From CAZFHZ01 sp964519015 (GTDB taxonomy: Bacteria; Blakebacterota; Blakebacteria; Blakebacterales; CAYUVJ01), in NCBI GenBank assembly GCA_964519015.1, contig CAZFHZ010000002.1:18188-82187 (forward strand): a stretch of 64,000 nucleotides of DNA, given 5' to 3'. Below the pieces are notes generated by a model. It did no database searches and was not told the origin of the DNA. It was given only the letters and a program-made list of their open reading frames with translations. Positions 41,998 through 50,816 of this stretch are shown here, piece after piece. The position numbers were made by a program, and so were the translations under genes. The stretch's first letter is position 1, and each line of letters starts with the position of its first letter.

Positions 41998-43356
41998 TCA
42001 GCGTTTTTTAATCTCGACGTAGGTCTGGCGCCGCAACTCCTCGAACCAGTCCTGGACGGCGGCCTGGCGCCGTTCGTTCTGGACCTGGCTCTCCACCTGG
42101 GTGAACCGGTGCTGCAGGAGCTGGGCGATCACATCCTCGTCGAGGGCCACCCGCTGGACGAAATGGACACTGCTGCCCCCCTGGGCATCGGTCAGTTCGA
42201 GGGGTCCGGCCCACGTCCCGCTCTCCAGACCCTGGAGCGCCTGGACCCAGGCGGGGGTCAGGCCCGACCCGGTCGGGGAGATCGGGAGGCGTACGATGGC
42301 GAACAATCCCCCGCTGGTCACCGCGTCCGGCTCGTCGCTCCAGCGGGCGACCAGTTCGCGGAAGTCGGTCCCGGACACCAGTGCGGTGCGAACGGCCTCG
42401 ATCGTGTCGGCCAGTGCCTGGAGGGCGTTCCCGCCACCCGAAGGCCGGATCAGAATGTGCCGCACGTGCACCTGGTCGGCGGTACGTTCCAGCACCTGGA
42501 GCAGGTGCCAGCCGAACGAGGAGCGGACGGGTTCGGAGACCTCGCCGACCGGCAGCGACCAGGCGACCGTCTCCACCGCCGCCACGTAGGTCCCCTTGGG
42601 GACGATGCCCAGGTCGCCCCCTTCCGGGGCGGAACCGGGGTCCTGGGAGAAGCGTCGGGCCAGATCGGCGAAGTCCTCCCCCGTCTCCACGATCCGTCGT
42701 CTCAGGTCGACGATCCGGGCCAGGGCGGCCGCATCGGGATCTCCCTCCGGACCGGGCGGGTCGAGCCGGATGTCCCGGAGCACCATGAGCTGATCACGGT
42801 TGGTACGTAGCCAGGCCGCGCCGTCCCGCCGGGAGACCGTGGTCGGCCTCCCGATGTTGGCCTGCTGCATGAGCTTCTGGCTCAATAGAAAGTTCTCCGC
42901 CTGACCGGCCATCCGGCGCCGGAACTCTGTCAGGGAGAGGCCTTCCGCCTGCAGGGCCTCCTGGAAGCCATCCTCTCCACCGAACCGCTCCCGGATCATC
43001 GCGATCTGGCTGTCGACCTGCCGGTCCACTTCGCTGCGGGTGACCAAGACCGAGTCGCGTCGGGCCTTGGCCAGGATGAGGGCGTTGTTGATCAACTCGT
43101 CCAGGACCTGGGTACGGAGCTGCTCCCGCTGCTGGGGGGTCAGGTTCTCCGGGTTCAGGCCCTGCTCGTAGGCGGCCTGGTTGAGGGCGAGTTCCACTTC
43201 GCTGCGCAGCACGATCTGGTTGCCCACCACGGCCGCGATCCCGTCGACCGGGACCCGCTGCCCGGGCTGCGGCTGCTGACCGGCGGCCGGGCGCCCGGGT
43301 GAACCCGCCGCCAGCAGGGCTCCCAGGAGGAGGAGGGTACCGGACCGGCGGCTCAC
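41998..43356 (-). CDS. surA: SurA-like periplasmic chaperone/peptidyl-prolyl isomerase
   Basis: The 452-residue secreted protein has a signal peptide, a SurA N-terminal chaperone domain (VDGIAAVVGNQIVLRSEVELAL through QLMQQANIGRP), and two parvulin domains (about residues 215-270, with FADLARRFSQDPGSAPEGGDLG, and 295-365, with QVHVRHILIRP and FRELVARWSDEP), closing with a helical C-terminal segment. SurA escorts outer-membrane proteins through the periplasm. It is one of three such genes in a row and overlaps the next gene upstream by four bases. Confidence 0.92.
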   Translation of the reverse strand: MSRRSGTLLLLGALLAAGSPGRPAAGQQPQPGQRVPVDGIAAVVGNQIVLRSEVELALNQAAYEQGLNPENLTPQQREQLRTQVLDELINNALILAKARRDSVLVTRSEVDRQVDSQIAMIRERFGGEDGFQEALQAEGLSLTEFRRRMAGQAENFLLSQKLMQQANIGRPTTVSRRDGAAWLRTNRDQLMVLRDIRLDPPGPEGDPDAAALARIVDLRRRIVETGEDFADLARRFSQDPGSAPEGGDLGIVPKGTYVAAVETVAWSLPVGEVSEPVRSSFGWHLLQVLERTADQVHVRHILIRPSGGGNALQALADTIEAVRTALVSGTDFRELVARWSDEPDAVTSGGLFAIVRLPISPTGSGLTPAWVQALQGLESGTWAGPLELTDAQGGSSVHFVQRVALDEDVIAQLLQHRFTQVESQVQNERRQAAVQDWFEELRRQTYVEIKKR

Positions 43357-44225
43357 GGCCGATCGCTCCCGCGTAATGTCCGCAGGGCCGTGTCGATGTC
43401 GATGGCGACCTCCGAGTCCTCGAGGAGGCGGCTGAGCAGCTCCTCGAGCTTGATATTGCGCAGGTCGGCGGCCATGCGGGCCACGATGTCCTCCCGGACC
43501 TCGGCCAGTTCCCGGACCGTGCCCGCGTTCTGCCGCTGCTCCACCCGGATGAGCACGTACCCGGTCCCGATGCGGGTGGGTCGGCTGAGTACGCCCTCTG
43601 TCTGACGGAAGACGGTCGATCCCAGTTCCTCTCCCAGGTCGGCCTCGGTCATGAAACCCGAATCGAGCTCCGCGGCCAGAACCCCGAAGCTGGTGTCCAC
43701 CGCTACCTCCTCGAGATCGCGGCCCGCCAAGATCGCGTCGCGGGCTCGCTGCGCGGTGGGACTGTCGCCGAACCAGAGGATGGCGACCCGTACTTCGTCC
43801 GTGGAGCGGCGGAACTCCTCCTGGTTGTTCAGATAGTAGTTCTCGACCTCGGAATCGGAGATGAGCGGATCGACGTCCAGCTCATCCTCCAGGAAGACGT
43901 CCACCAGGATGCTCCGGGTGGCTTCCTCGAGCCGGTCACGAACCCGTCCGTCCTTGGCGTAGCCCATGCTGCGAGCGGCCTGCTGGAGCAGTTCGGTGCG
44001 GACCCAGCCGTTGACGAAGGCGAGCAGGTCCTGCCGGTCGGCCCGAGCCAGTACTTCGGCCGGGAGGCTCGTCCGCAGGTCCTCCAGGGTGAGGGTGGAC
44101 CCGCCGACCCGGGCGATGACCGGAGAGGGGTCGGTGCCCCGGGAACAGGCGGAAGTCCACGGCAGCACCGCCAGGGCACCGATCAGCAGCGCGCTTCGCA
44201 GGGGATGGGGCCGGCAGCCGTTCAT
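43353..44225 (-). CDS. SurA/PpiC-like lipoprotein, weak parvulin domain
   Basis: The 290-residue protein has a signal peptide with lipobox-like TSAC, a SurA_N-like helical domain (IARVGGSTLTLEDLRTSLP, WVRTELLQQAARSMG), a diverged PPIase segment (about residues 145-225, with EVRVAILWF) and a C-terminal helical part. The parvulin active-site pattern is poorly conserved, so a chaperone function without isomerase activity is likely. It lies between surA and a second parvulin gene, so joint action on outer-membrane proteins is likely. Confidence 0.75.
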   Translation of the reverse strand: MNGCRPHPLRSALLIGALAVLPWTSACSRGTDPSPVIARVGGSTLTLEDLRTSLPAEVLARADRQDLLAFVNGWVRTELLQQAARSMGYAKDGRVRDRLEEATRSILVDVFLEDELDVDPLISDSEVENYYLNNQEEFRRSTDEVRVAILWFGDSPTAQRARDAILAGRDLEEVAVDTSFGVLAAELDSGFMTEADLGEELGSTVFRQTEGVLSRPTRIGTGYVLIRVEQRQNAGTVRELAEVREDIVARMAADLRNIKLEELLSRLLEDSEVAIDIDTALRTLRGSDRP

Positions 44226-44234
44226 GAGGCCGGC

Positions 44235-45974
44235 CTATTCGCCCGGCGGATCGACAGGGTCGTTCGGCGGTTCGGTCCGGCCGGCCGTCCGGTTGGCCAC
44301 CACTTCGGCGGCATACGAGCGGAGCAGATCTTCGTCCCGCCGAACCGGCCAGCGACGGCGGGCCTCGGTCAGGAAGGAATCTATCGCCGATGAACGCCAC
44401 TCCATCCGCAATCGTTCCCGCAGGTTATCCCGAATTTCATCGAGGGTAACCACATGGGCCGGAGAGACGCCATCCACGCGGAAGACCGAGAAGCCGAGGG
44501 GGGTCTCCACCACCGGACCCAGCTGCCCTTTCGCCACCTGGGAGGCCGCCTCGCCCAGCGGCGCCAGCTCGTCCCGGGCCAGGGGCGCCATCCGACCCCG
44601 CCGCTCGCGGAAGCCCTCCCGGATGGTGGCTTCCGCGGCCAGGTCGGCCAGATCCTCCCCCTGCTGCGCCCGGGCCAGGATACCCTCGGCCTCGGTGCGG
44701 GTGGCCAGCAGGACCTCGGTCAGCGCCCGGCGCTCCGGGATGTCGAACTCCTGCGGATGCTCCGTGTAATAGCGTTCCAGGTAGGCACCGTTGGGCACAC
44801 CACGGGCGGCCTCGAGGATTCCCAGTTTATCGGCGTAGAGCTTACTGTTGGTGAAGCGCTCCAGGGCACTTCGGATTGAAGGGTCGCGGTCGAATCCCAG
44901 ACGGCGGGCCTCGGCCGCCACTTCGTTGGTGATGACCCACTCGATGAACTGGTTCTGCCAGTCGGGCAGCGTGATGTTGTTATCCCGCGCCTGGGCGTTG
45001 ACCAGCTCCAGCCGGTCGAGCAGGTCCTGGGCGGTGTAGGGTGTCCGGGTGGATTGGATCACCACCCGGCGGCCGTCCTCCGGGGAGAGTCGGGGGACCG
45101 GGTTGTTCCGCGGATCCTGTTCGAAGGATGCGCCGATCTTCTCGACCAGCCAGCGGAAGTGGTCCTGGTTGATCCCGTACCCCCCCTCCGACCAGATCCG
45201 GTTGACCAGTTTCTGTTCCCGGTCGTCCTGGCGGAGCGACATGATGCGAGCGCGGGCGTTGGCCCGTTCCAGCTCAGGTGAGCCAAGCTGTCGGTCCCGT
45301 TCCTCGGTGATCTTGATGAAGTGGTATTCCGGCCCCGAGCGGAGCGGGCCATCCCAGGTGCCGACCGGGATGCTGTAGACGAGCGGTTCGAGGTCGGGGT
45401 AAGAGGGGAAGGGTCCCTGCCCCCAGCTCAGCCAGCCGAGGTCGCCGCCGTGTAGCAGGCGGCGAGGGTCGTCCGACTCGGCGAGGGCCAGTTCCCTCCA
45501 GTCAGCCCCCGACTCGAGCTGCTGCTGGATCTGTTGTGCTTTCCCAGCGGAGATGGTCACCATGTGCAGGACGTGGCGTTCCTTGAGGGAACGGGCCAGG
45601 AAGGTGTCCACATCGGCCTCGGAGATACGGATCTGATCCACGATCTGGCGCTGCTTGTAGAGCCGGTTGAGCAGGTCCTTCTCGTGGTTGGCACGCGCCA
45701 GGCGGAAAGCCTCGGTGCGCTCGAGACCATCGGCGCGGCCCCCCTGTTCGATGAGGGTATAGCCGATCAGTTCATCGAGCCGCTGGCTCATCACCCGGTA
45801 CTCATCCTCGACGCTGCGCTCGGCCGGTTGCGTCCGGTAGTACTCCATGAAACGGGTGAGGGTGATCGCGCGGGGACCGACCCGGGCCACGACCCGTTCC
45901 TGGCCGGATCGTCCGCAGGCGGGGGCCAGCAAGAGCAGCAGGAGTAGCGGCGTCAGGCACTTGCTATCAGGCAT
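44235..45974 (-). CDS. Periplasmic peptidyl-prolyl isomerase lipoprotein (PpiC/SurA-like, two-domain)
   Basis: This 579-residue protein has a leucine-rich signal ending in APAC (lipobox-like), a SurA-like N-domain (VVARVGPRAITLTRFMEYY), a parvulin-like domain (about residues 135-225: RHVLHMVTISAGKAQQI, LALAESDDPRRLLHGGDLGWLS), and a second one (about 420-500: RALTEVLLATRTEAEGIL). It is longer than a standard PpiC. ATG 45974 is preferred because it overlaps the mfd stop. It belongs to the mfd-surA operon. Confidence 0.8.
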   Translation of the reverse strand: MPDSKCLTPLLLLLLLAPACGRSGQERVVARVGPRAITLTRFMEYYRTQPAERSVEDEYRVMSQRLDELIGYTLIEQGGRADGLERTEAFRLARANHEKDLLNRLYKQRQIVDQIRISEADVDTFLARSLKERHVLHMVTISAGKAQQIQQQLESGADWRELALAESDDPRRLLHGGDLGWLSWGQGPFPSYPDLEPLVYSIPVGTWDGPLRSGPEYHFIKITEERDRQLGSPELERANARARIMSLRQDDREQKLVNRIWSEGGYGINQDHFRWLVEKIGASFEQDPRNNPVPRLSPEDGRRVVIQSTRTPYTAQDLLDRLELVNAQARDNNITLPDWQNQFIEWVITNEVAAEARRLGFDRDPSIRSALERFTNSKLYADKLGILEAARGVPNGAYLERYYTEHPQEFDIPERRALTEVLLATRTEAEGILARAQQGEDLADLAAEATIREGFRERRGRMAPLARDELAPLGEAASQVAKGQLGPVVETPLGFSVFRVDGVSPAHVVTLDEIRDNLRERLRMEWRSSAIDSFLTEARRRWPVRRDEDLLRSYAAEVVANRTAGRTEPPNDPVDPPGE

Positions 45975-48900
45975 TGAGACCACTCAGGTCACGGTCAAAA
46001 GCGCTTTCGAGTGAAGCAAGGTACCCGGCCTCTTCCGACGTCAGCAAGCGGTTTCTGGCCGCCCGCAGGCGCTCGAGCGGCTCCCGGACGGCCAGCCGGA
46101 CGCGGAAGCGGAGAGGTGCCTCGCCGGCGAATCGCACGTCGGTACCCAGGCGGGCGAGCAGGGCCTCCCACCCGGAACGTTCCAGGACGCGATCGGGTGG
46201 GAAGCGCCCACTGAGCTCACCTTCCTTTACGACCACCGATTCCAGTCCGAGTTCCGCGCCGGCGACCCGGATGAAGGAGGCCTCGACCAGAGCGGCTGCT
46301 TCCGGCGGGGGGGGACCGAATCGGTCGCGCAGCTCCCCGACCAGCGCGGCCACCTCCTCCACACTTCGGGCCTCGGCCGCCCGGCGATAGAAGTCCATCC
46401 GCAGCGCGGCCGTGGGGACGTACGAAGCGGGCAGGTAGGCGGCGCCGGGGAGCTCGAGCCGGGGCGGGCTCCAGACCGCCTCCGGCAGCCCTTGGATCTC
46501 GGCCACCGCTTCTTCCAGGAGCTGGGTGTAGAGATCGTAGCCGACCGTCGCGATGTGCCCGTGCTGCTGGGCCCCGAGCAGGTTGCCGGCACCCCGGATC
46601 TCCAGGTCGCGCATGGCCAGGTGGAAGCCGGCTCCCAGGTCGGCATGGTCCTGGACCGCCTGGAGCCGCCGCCAGGCGTCGCGGGGGAGTCGGCGCCCCG
46701 GGGGGACCAGGAACCAGGCATAGGCCTTGATGTCGGATCGGCCGACCCGGCCCCGGAGCTGATAGAGCTGGGCCAGCCCTAAGCGGTCCGCCCGGTTCAC
46801 GATGAGGGTATTCGCGTTCGGCAGGTCGAGGCCCGATTCCACGATCATGGTCGCCACCAGCACATCGACGGCCCCCGAGGCGAATCGGAGCATGACCGCC
46901 TCGAGCTCCCGTTCCCGCATCTGTCCGTGGGCGATGCCGACCCGGGCGGTGGGTACGAGCCGCCGGACCAGCCGGGCCGCGGCCTCGATCGATTGCACCC
47001 GGTTGTGCACGAAGAAGACCTGTCCGCCACGGTTGAGCTCGGCCTGGAGGGACGACCGGACCAGTTCCTCCTCCCAGGTGACCACCTCGGTATGCACCGG
47101 CTGTCGGTCCTGGGGCGGGGTGGTGATGATCGACATGTCACGGATGCCGAGCAGCGCCATGTGGAGGGTCCGGGGGATGGGTGTAGCGGTCAGGCTGAGC
47201 AGGTCCACCTGGGCACGCAGCGCGCGCAGGGCCTCCTTGGCCCGCACGCCGAAACGGTGCTCCTCGTCGACCACGATCAGCCCGAGCCGGGCGAAGACCA
47301 CATCGGGGGAGAGCAGACGGTGGGTGCCGATGACCAGGTCGACCTGGCCGGAAGCGAGGCCCTCCAGGGTGCGCCGCTGCTGGGCGGGAGTGCGGAAGCG
47401 GCTGAGCATCTCGACCCGGACGGGGAAGCGCCCGAGCCGCTGCCGGAAGGTCTCTTGGTGTTGTTGGGCCAGCAGGGTAGTCGGCACCAGCACGGCCACC
47501 TGCTGGCCCCCTTCGATGACCTTCAGGGCGGCCCGGATGGCCACCTCCGTCTTGCCGTACCCCACGTCCCCGCAGATCAGCCGGTCCATGGGGCGCGGTT
47601 GCTCCAGGTCCCGCTTCACCTCGGTCACGGCCCTGGCCTGGTCGGGCGTCTCCATCCAGGGGAAGGAAGCTTCCAGCTCTTCCATCAGGAGGTCGTCGGG
47701 GGGATGGGCGGTCCCCTCCAGGGTCTGGCGGGCGGCATAGACCCGGGCCAGGTCCCGGGCCATCTCGAGCAGGTCGGTCCGGGCCCGCTCCTTGGCCCGC
47801 TCCCAGGCCACACCCCCCAGGGTGTTGAGCGCGGGCGGCTGTTCCTCCTCACCCCCCACGTAGCGCTGCACACGACCCATCTGGTCGATCGGCACCAGCA
47901 GACGGTCCCGTCCGGCATATTCCAGTTCCAGCAGCTCGCTCCGTTCCCCGTCCACCTCCAGGGTCCGCAGTCCGAGGAAGCGGCCGATGCCATGGTCGAT
48001 GTGAACTACCAGGTCGCCCCGATCCAGTGCCCGCCAGGAGCGCAGCATCTCCCCCCGGACCGGGACACGGCCGCGGCGCCGTCGGGGTCGGTGGAAGATC
48101 TCGTGGTCGGGCCAGAGGGCCAGGGCAGCCTGCGGCCACACGAAACCGGCCGCCAGTTGCCCCAGGACGAAATCGGGACGGGTGTCCTCGTCGAGGGCCA
48201 GCAGGTCGTCCAGGCGGGACTGCTGCCCTTCGTCCTCGACCAGCAGACAGGGAGTGATCCCTTCTGCCCGCAGGCTCTTCAGTTCGGTCCGCAGGCGTTC
48301 CAGGTCCCCCGCCACCGCCGGGGCCGGCCGGGCATCGGTACGCAGCACCGGACCACCCGCGGAGGCCACGGTAACCAAATCGGCACCCGGGCGGCGACGC
48401 AGACGGGTGAGCAGGTCGGTCCCGGCCAGCAGCCGGTCGGGGGGGAGCCACCCCGGCGCGTCCCGGAGCCCGGAATACCGGTCGGCGGCCTTGCGGAGCA
48501 TCGCCGCCACGACTTCCTCGACCCGGAGTGGTTCCCACACCACCACCCGGGTATCGTCGGCCAGCAGGCCCCCCAAGTCGGTCGTCCGCTCGACGAACAG
48601 GGGAAGGTACCACTCGAGACCATCCTGATAGCCACCCCGGGCGAGCGCCTCGGCCAGGGGTGTCCCCTCGATGGGATCACCCCCGGTCAGGTCATGCCAG
48701 CGTCGGATCGCCCGTTCGCGGGCGGCCTCATCGAAGGGGATCTCGCACATCGGGGGTACCGTGGCACGGCCGACCCCACCCACCGACCTCTGGTCCCGCA
48801 GTCGGAACTCCCGGAGTGATTCGACCCGGTCACCCCAGAATTCCACCCGCAATCCCGTCTCCCGGTCGGGGGGAGCCAGATCGACCAATCCCCCCCGCAC

Positions 48901-49464
48901 GGCGAACTCTCCGCTGCCCCCCACCAGGTCGACCCGCTCGTAACCCTGGGCTGCGAGTCGGAGCGCGAGCTCCTCCAATCCCCTCTCCTCACCTTCGGTG
49001 ATCACCAGGGCGTGACCGGTCAGCTCCCGGGCTCCGGCGCTCGGCAGCGGCAGGGCGGCCGCCGGGCAAACCACGATCCGCCCATCCCCTCCCTGGGTAG
49101 CGATCGCACACAGCGCTTCATACCGACGCGCCGCGAGCAGGGGTCCGGGGGATGCTTCCTCGTATGGGGTGATCGACCAGGCCGGGAGGAGGAGAGCCCG
49201 TTCCGGCCCGAGCAGCCAGGCGAGGTCCTGCTGCAGTTCGGCGGCCTCGTCCCCATCGGGGACCACGGCCAGGATCGGGTGGCGTGGGTCCTCCCCGAGC
49301 AGGGCGGCGACCAGGACCGCCCCGAGGGAGCCGGGCAGGCCGGCCAGTTGCGGGCGTCGGCCGGCGGCCAGTTCCGCGGTGAGACGGCCGAAGGTCTCGG
49401 TGGCGGTGATACGGGCGCGCCACGCCTCTCCCCGGGGAGGGGGGCGCAGGGGGGATGGACTCAT
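45967..49464 (-). CDS. mfd: Transcription-repair coupling factor Mfd
   Basis: Mfd removes RNA polymerase stalled at DNA damage and recruits UvrA. The 1165-residue protein has the UvrB-like N-terminal half (VALLGEDPRHPILAVV), the RNA polymerase interaction domain (LVHIDHGIGRFLGL, VPIDQMGRVQRYVGG) and a RecG-type translocase with Walker A ICGDVGYGKTEVAIRAAL, LVIGTHRLLSPDV, VVDEEHRFGVRAKE (DEEH box), LTATPIPRTL and QLRGRVGRSD, and ends with a TRCF domain. It is transcribed with the two-component system genes upstream (ATGA overlap). Confidence 0.97.
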   Translation of the reverse strand: MSPSPLRPPPRGEAWRARITATETFGRLTAELAAGRRPQLAGLPGSLGAVLVAALLGEDPRHPILAVVPDGDEAAELQQDLAWLLGPERALLLPAWSITPYEEASPGPLLAARRYEALCAIATQGGDGRIVVCPAAALPLPSAGARELTGHALVITEGEERGLEELALRLAAQGYERVDLVGGSGEFAVRGGLVDLAPPDRETGLRVEFWGDRVESLREFRLRDQRSVGGVGRATVPPMCEIPFDEAARERAIRRWHDLTGGDPIEGTPLAEALARGGYQDGLEWYLPLFVERTTDLGGLLADDTRVVVWEPLRVEEVVAAMLRKAADRYSGLRDAPGWLPPDRLLAGTDLLTRLRRRPGADLVTVASAGGPVLRTDARPAPAVAGDLERLRTELKSLRAEGITPCLLVEDEGQQSRLDDLLALDEDTRPDFVLGQLAAGFVWPQAALALWPDHEIFHRPRRRRGRVPVRGEMLRSWRALDRGDLVVHIDHGIGRFLGLRTLEVDGERSELLELEYAGRDRLLVPIDQMGRVQRYVGGEEEQPPALNTLGGVAWERAKERARTDLLEMARDLARVYAARQTLEGTAHPPDDLLMEELEASFPWMETPDQARAVTEVKRDLEQPRPMDRLICGDVGYGKTEVAIRAALKVIEGGQQVAVLVPTTLLAQQHQETFRQRLGRFPVRVEMLSRFRTPAQQRRTLEGLASGQVDLVIGTHRLLSPDVVFARLGLIVVDEEHRFGVRAKEALRALRAQVDLLSLTATPIPRTLHMALLGIRDMSIITTPPQDRQPVHTEVVTWEEELVRSSLQAELNRGGQVFFVHNRVQSIEAAARLVRRLVPTARVGIAHGQMRERELEAVMLRFASGAVDVLVATMIVESGLDLPNANTLIVNRADRLGLAQLYQLRGRVGRSDIKAYAWFLVPPGRRLPRDAWRRLQAVQDHADLGAGFHLAMRDLEIRGAGNLLGAQQHGHIATVGYDLYTQLLEEAVAEIQGLPEAVWSPPRLELPGAAYLPASYVPTAALRMDFYRRAAEARSVEEVAALVGELRDRFGPPPPEAAALVEASFIRVAGAELGLESVVVKEGELSGRFPPDRVLERSGWEALLARLGTDVRFAGEAPLRFRVRLAVREPLERLRAARNRLLTSEEAGYLASLESAFDRDLSGLNA

Positions 49465-50816
49465 TTCAGGCCGTAGCGCTTCAGCTTCCGGTAGAGGTTG
49501 GCACGATCGGTCTGGAGCCGCTCGGCCACCCGGGAGACCACACCACCGGCGGCTTCCAACTCCCGCGCCAGCAGCCCGGCTTCGAAGGCCTCGACCTGCT
49601 CCCGCAGACCGGCCGCACTCCCCCCAGCGGGCTCCTCCCCAGCGGGTGTGATCCCGGCCGGCAGGGCCTCCCGGGCCCGGAGGGCATCCACCGACTCCCC
49701 TTCGTGGAGGATCATGAGCCGCTCCACCGCATTGCGCAGCTCCCGCACGTTGCCCGGCCAGTCGTAACGGTTCAGTACGGAGAGGGCCTCGGGGGTCAGC
49801 GTGATGGGATGACGGTTGTTGCGCCGGGCGAACTGCTGCACGAACTCCTCGGCCAGCACCGGGATGTCCTCCCGCCTGGCCCGCAACCCGGGGACGTGGA
49901 GGGGGAGGACGTTGAGCCGGTAGAAGAGGTCTTCGCGGAACGTCCCGGCGGTGATCTGTTCCTCGAGTACCTGGTTGGTCGCGGCGATCACCCGCACATC
50001 CACCTGGATGACCTGCTCACCCCCCACCCGCTGGATCTCCCCTTCCTGCAGCACACGGAGCAGGCGGGCCTGGACATCCAGGCTGGTGTCGGCGACTTCA
50101 TCGAGGAAGATGCTGCCCGAATCCGCCTGTTCGAACCGGCCGCGATGCCGTCCGACCGCTCCGGTGAAGGCTCCCTTCTCATGCCCGAAGAGTTCCGACT
50201 CGATCAGTTCCCCCGGGATGGCCGCACAGTTCACCTTGATGAAGGGTCCGTCGGAGCGACCGCTCCAGGCGTGAACGGCCCGCGCTACCAGTTCCTTGCC
50301 GGTTCCACTCTCTCCGGTGATCAGGACCGTGGCCCGGGTGGGCGCCACTTTCCGGATCCGCTCGCGCAGGCGCTGCATGAGGGGCGACTCCCCGACCATG
50401 GTCAGGTTCGCCCCGCTCTCCTCGCGCAGTGAGGCGTTCTCCCGCAGCAACCGGGCCATCTGGACCGCAGCTGCAGCCTCGGCCACCACCCGCTCGGGCT
50501 GCAGGGGTTTCTCCAGGAAGGTCATAGCCCCGAGCCGCGTGGCCCGCATGGCCAGGTCGAGATCGGCCTGCCCACTCATCATGATGACCGGGTAGCGGAA
50601 CCCTCCCTCCTTGAGCCGGGCCAGCGTCTCCAGTCCATCGATGCCGTCCAGGTAGACATCGAGCAGTACCAGGTCGGGATCGAACTCGGCCACCAGGCTC
50701 AGGGCCTCGGCACCTGAGCCGGCCGTCTCGGTGCGGTAGCCCTCGTCCTCGAGCAGACCCTGCAGGCTGGTGCGGATCCCCGCCTCGTCGTCCACGATGA
50801 GGATGCGCGCCTTCAT
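49461..50816 (-). CDS. Sigma-54-dependent response regulator (NtrC/NtrX family)
   Basis: The 451-residue regulator has an N-terminal receiver (VDDEAGIRTSL, phospho-acceptor Asp53 in LLDVYLDGIDG, LEKPLQPERV), an AAA+ domain (Walker A GESGTGKELVARAVH, the GAFTGA loop contacting sigma-54 in HEKGAFTGAVG, GSIFLDEVADTSLD) and a Fis-type helix-turn-helix at the end (RVAERLQTDRANLYRKLKRYGLK). It would activate sigma-54 promoters when phosphorylated by the kinase at 50813-52465. Targets are unknown. Confidence 0.94.
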   Translation of the reverse strand: MKARILIVDDEAGIRTSLQGLLEDEGYRTETAGSGAEALSLVAEFDPDLVLLDVYLDGIDGLETLARLKEGGFRYPVIMMSGQADLDLAMRATRLGAMTFLEKPLQPERVVAEAAAAVQMARLLRENASLREESGANLTMVGESPLMQRLRERIRKVAPTRATVLITGESGTGKELVARAVHAWSGRSDGPFIKVNCAAIPGELIESELFGHEKGAFTGAVGRHRGRFEQADSGSIFLDEVADTSLDVQARLLRVLQEGEIQRVGGEQVIQVDVRVIAATNQVLEEQITAGTFREDLFYRLNVLPLHVPGLRARREDIPVLAEEFVQQFARRNNRHPITLTPEALSVLNRYDWPGNVRELRNAVERLMILHEGESVDALRAREALPAGITPAGEEPAGGSAAGLREQVEAFEAGLLARELEAAGGVVSRVAERLQTDRANLYRKLKRYGLK

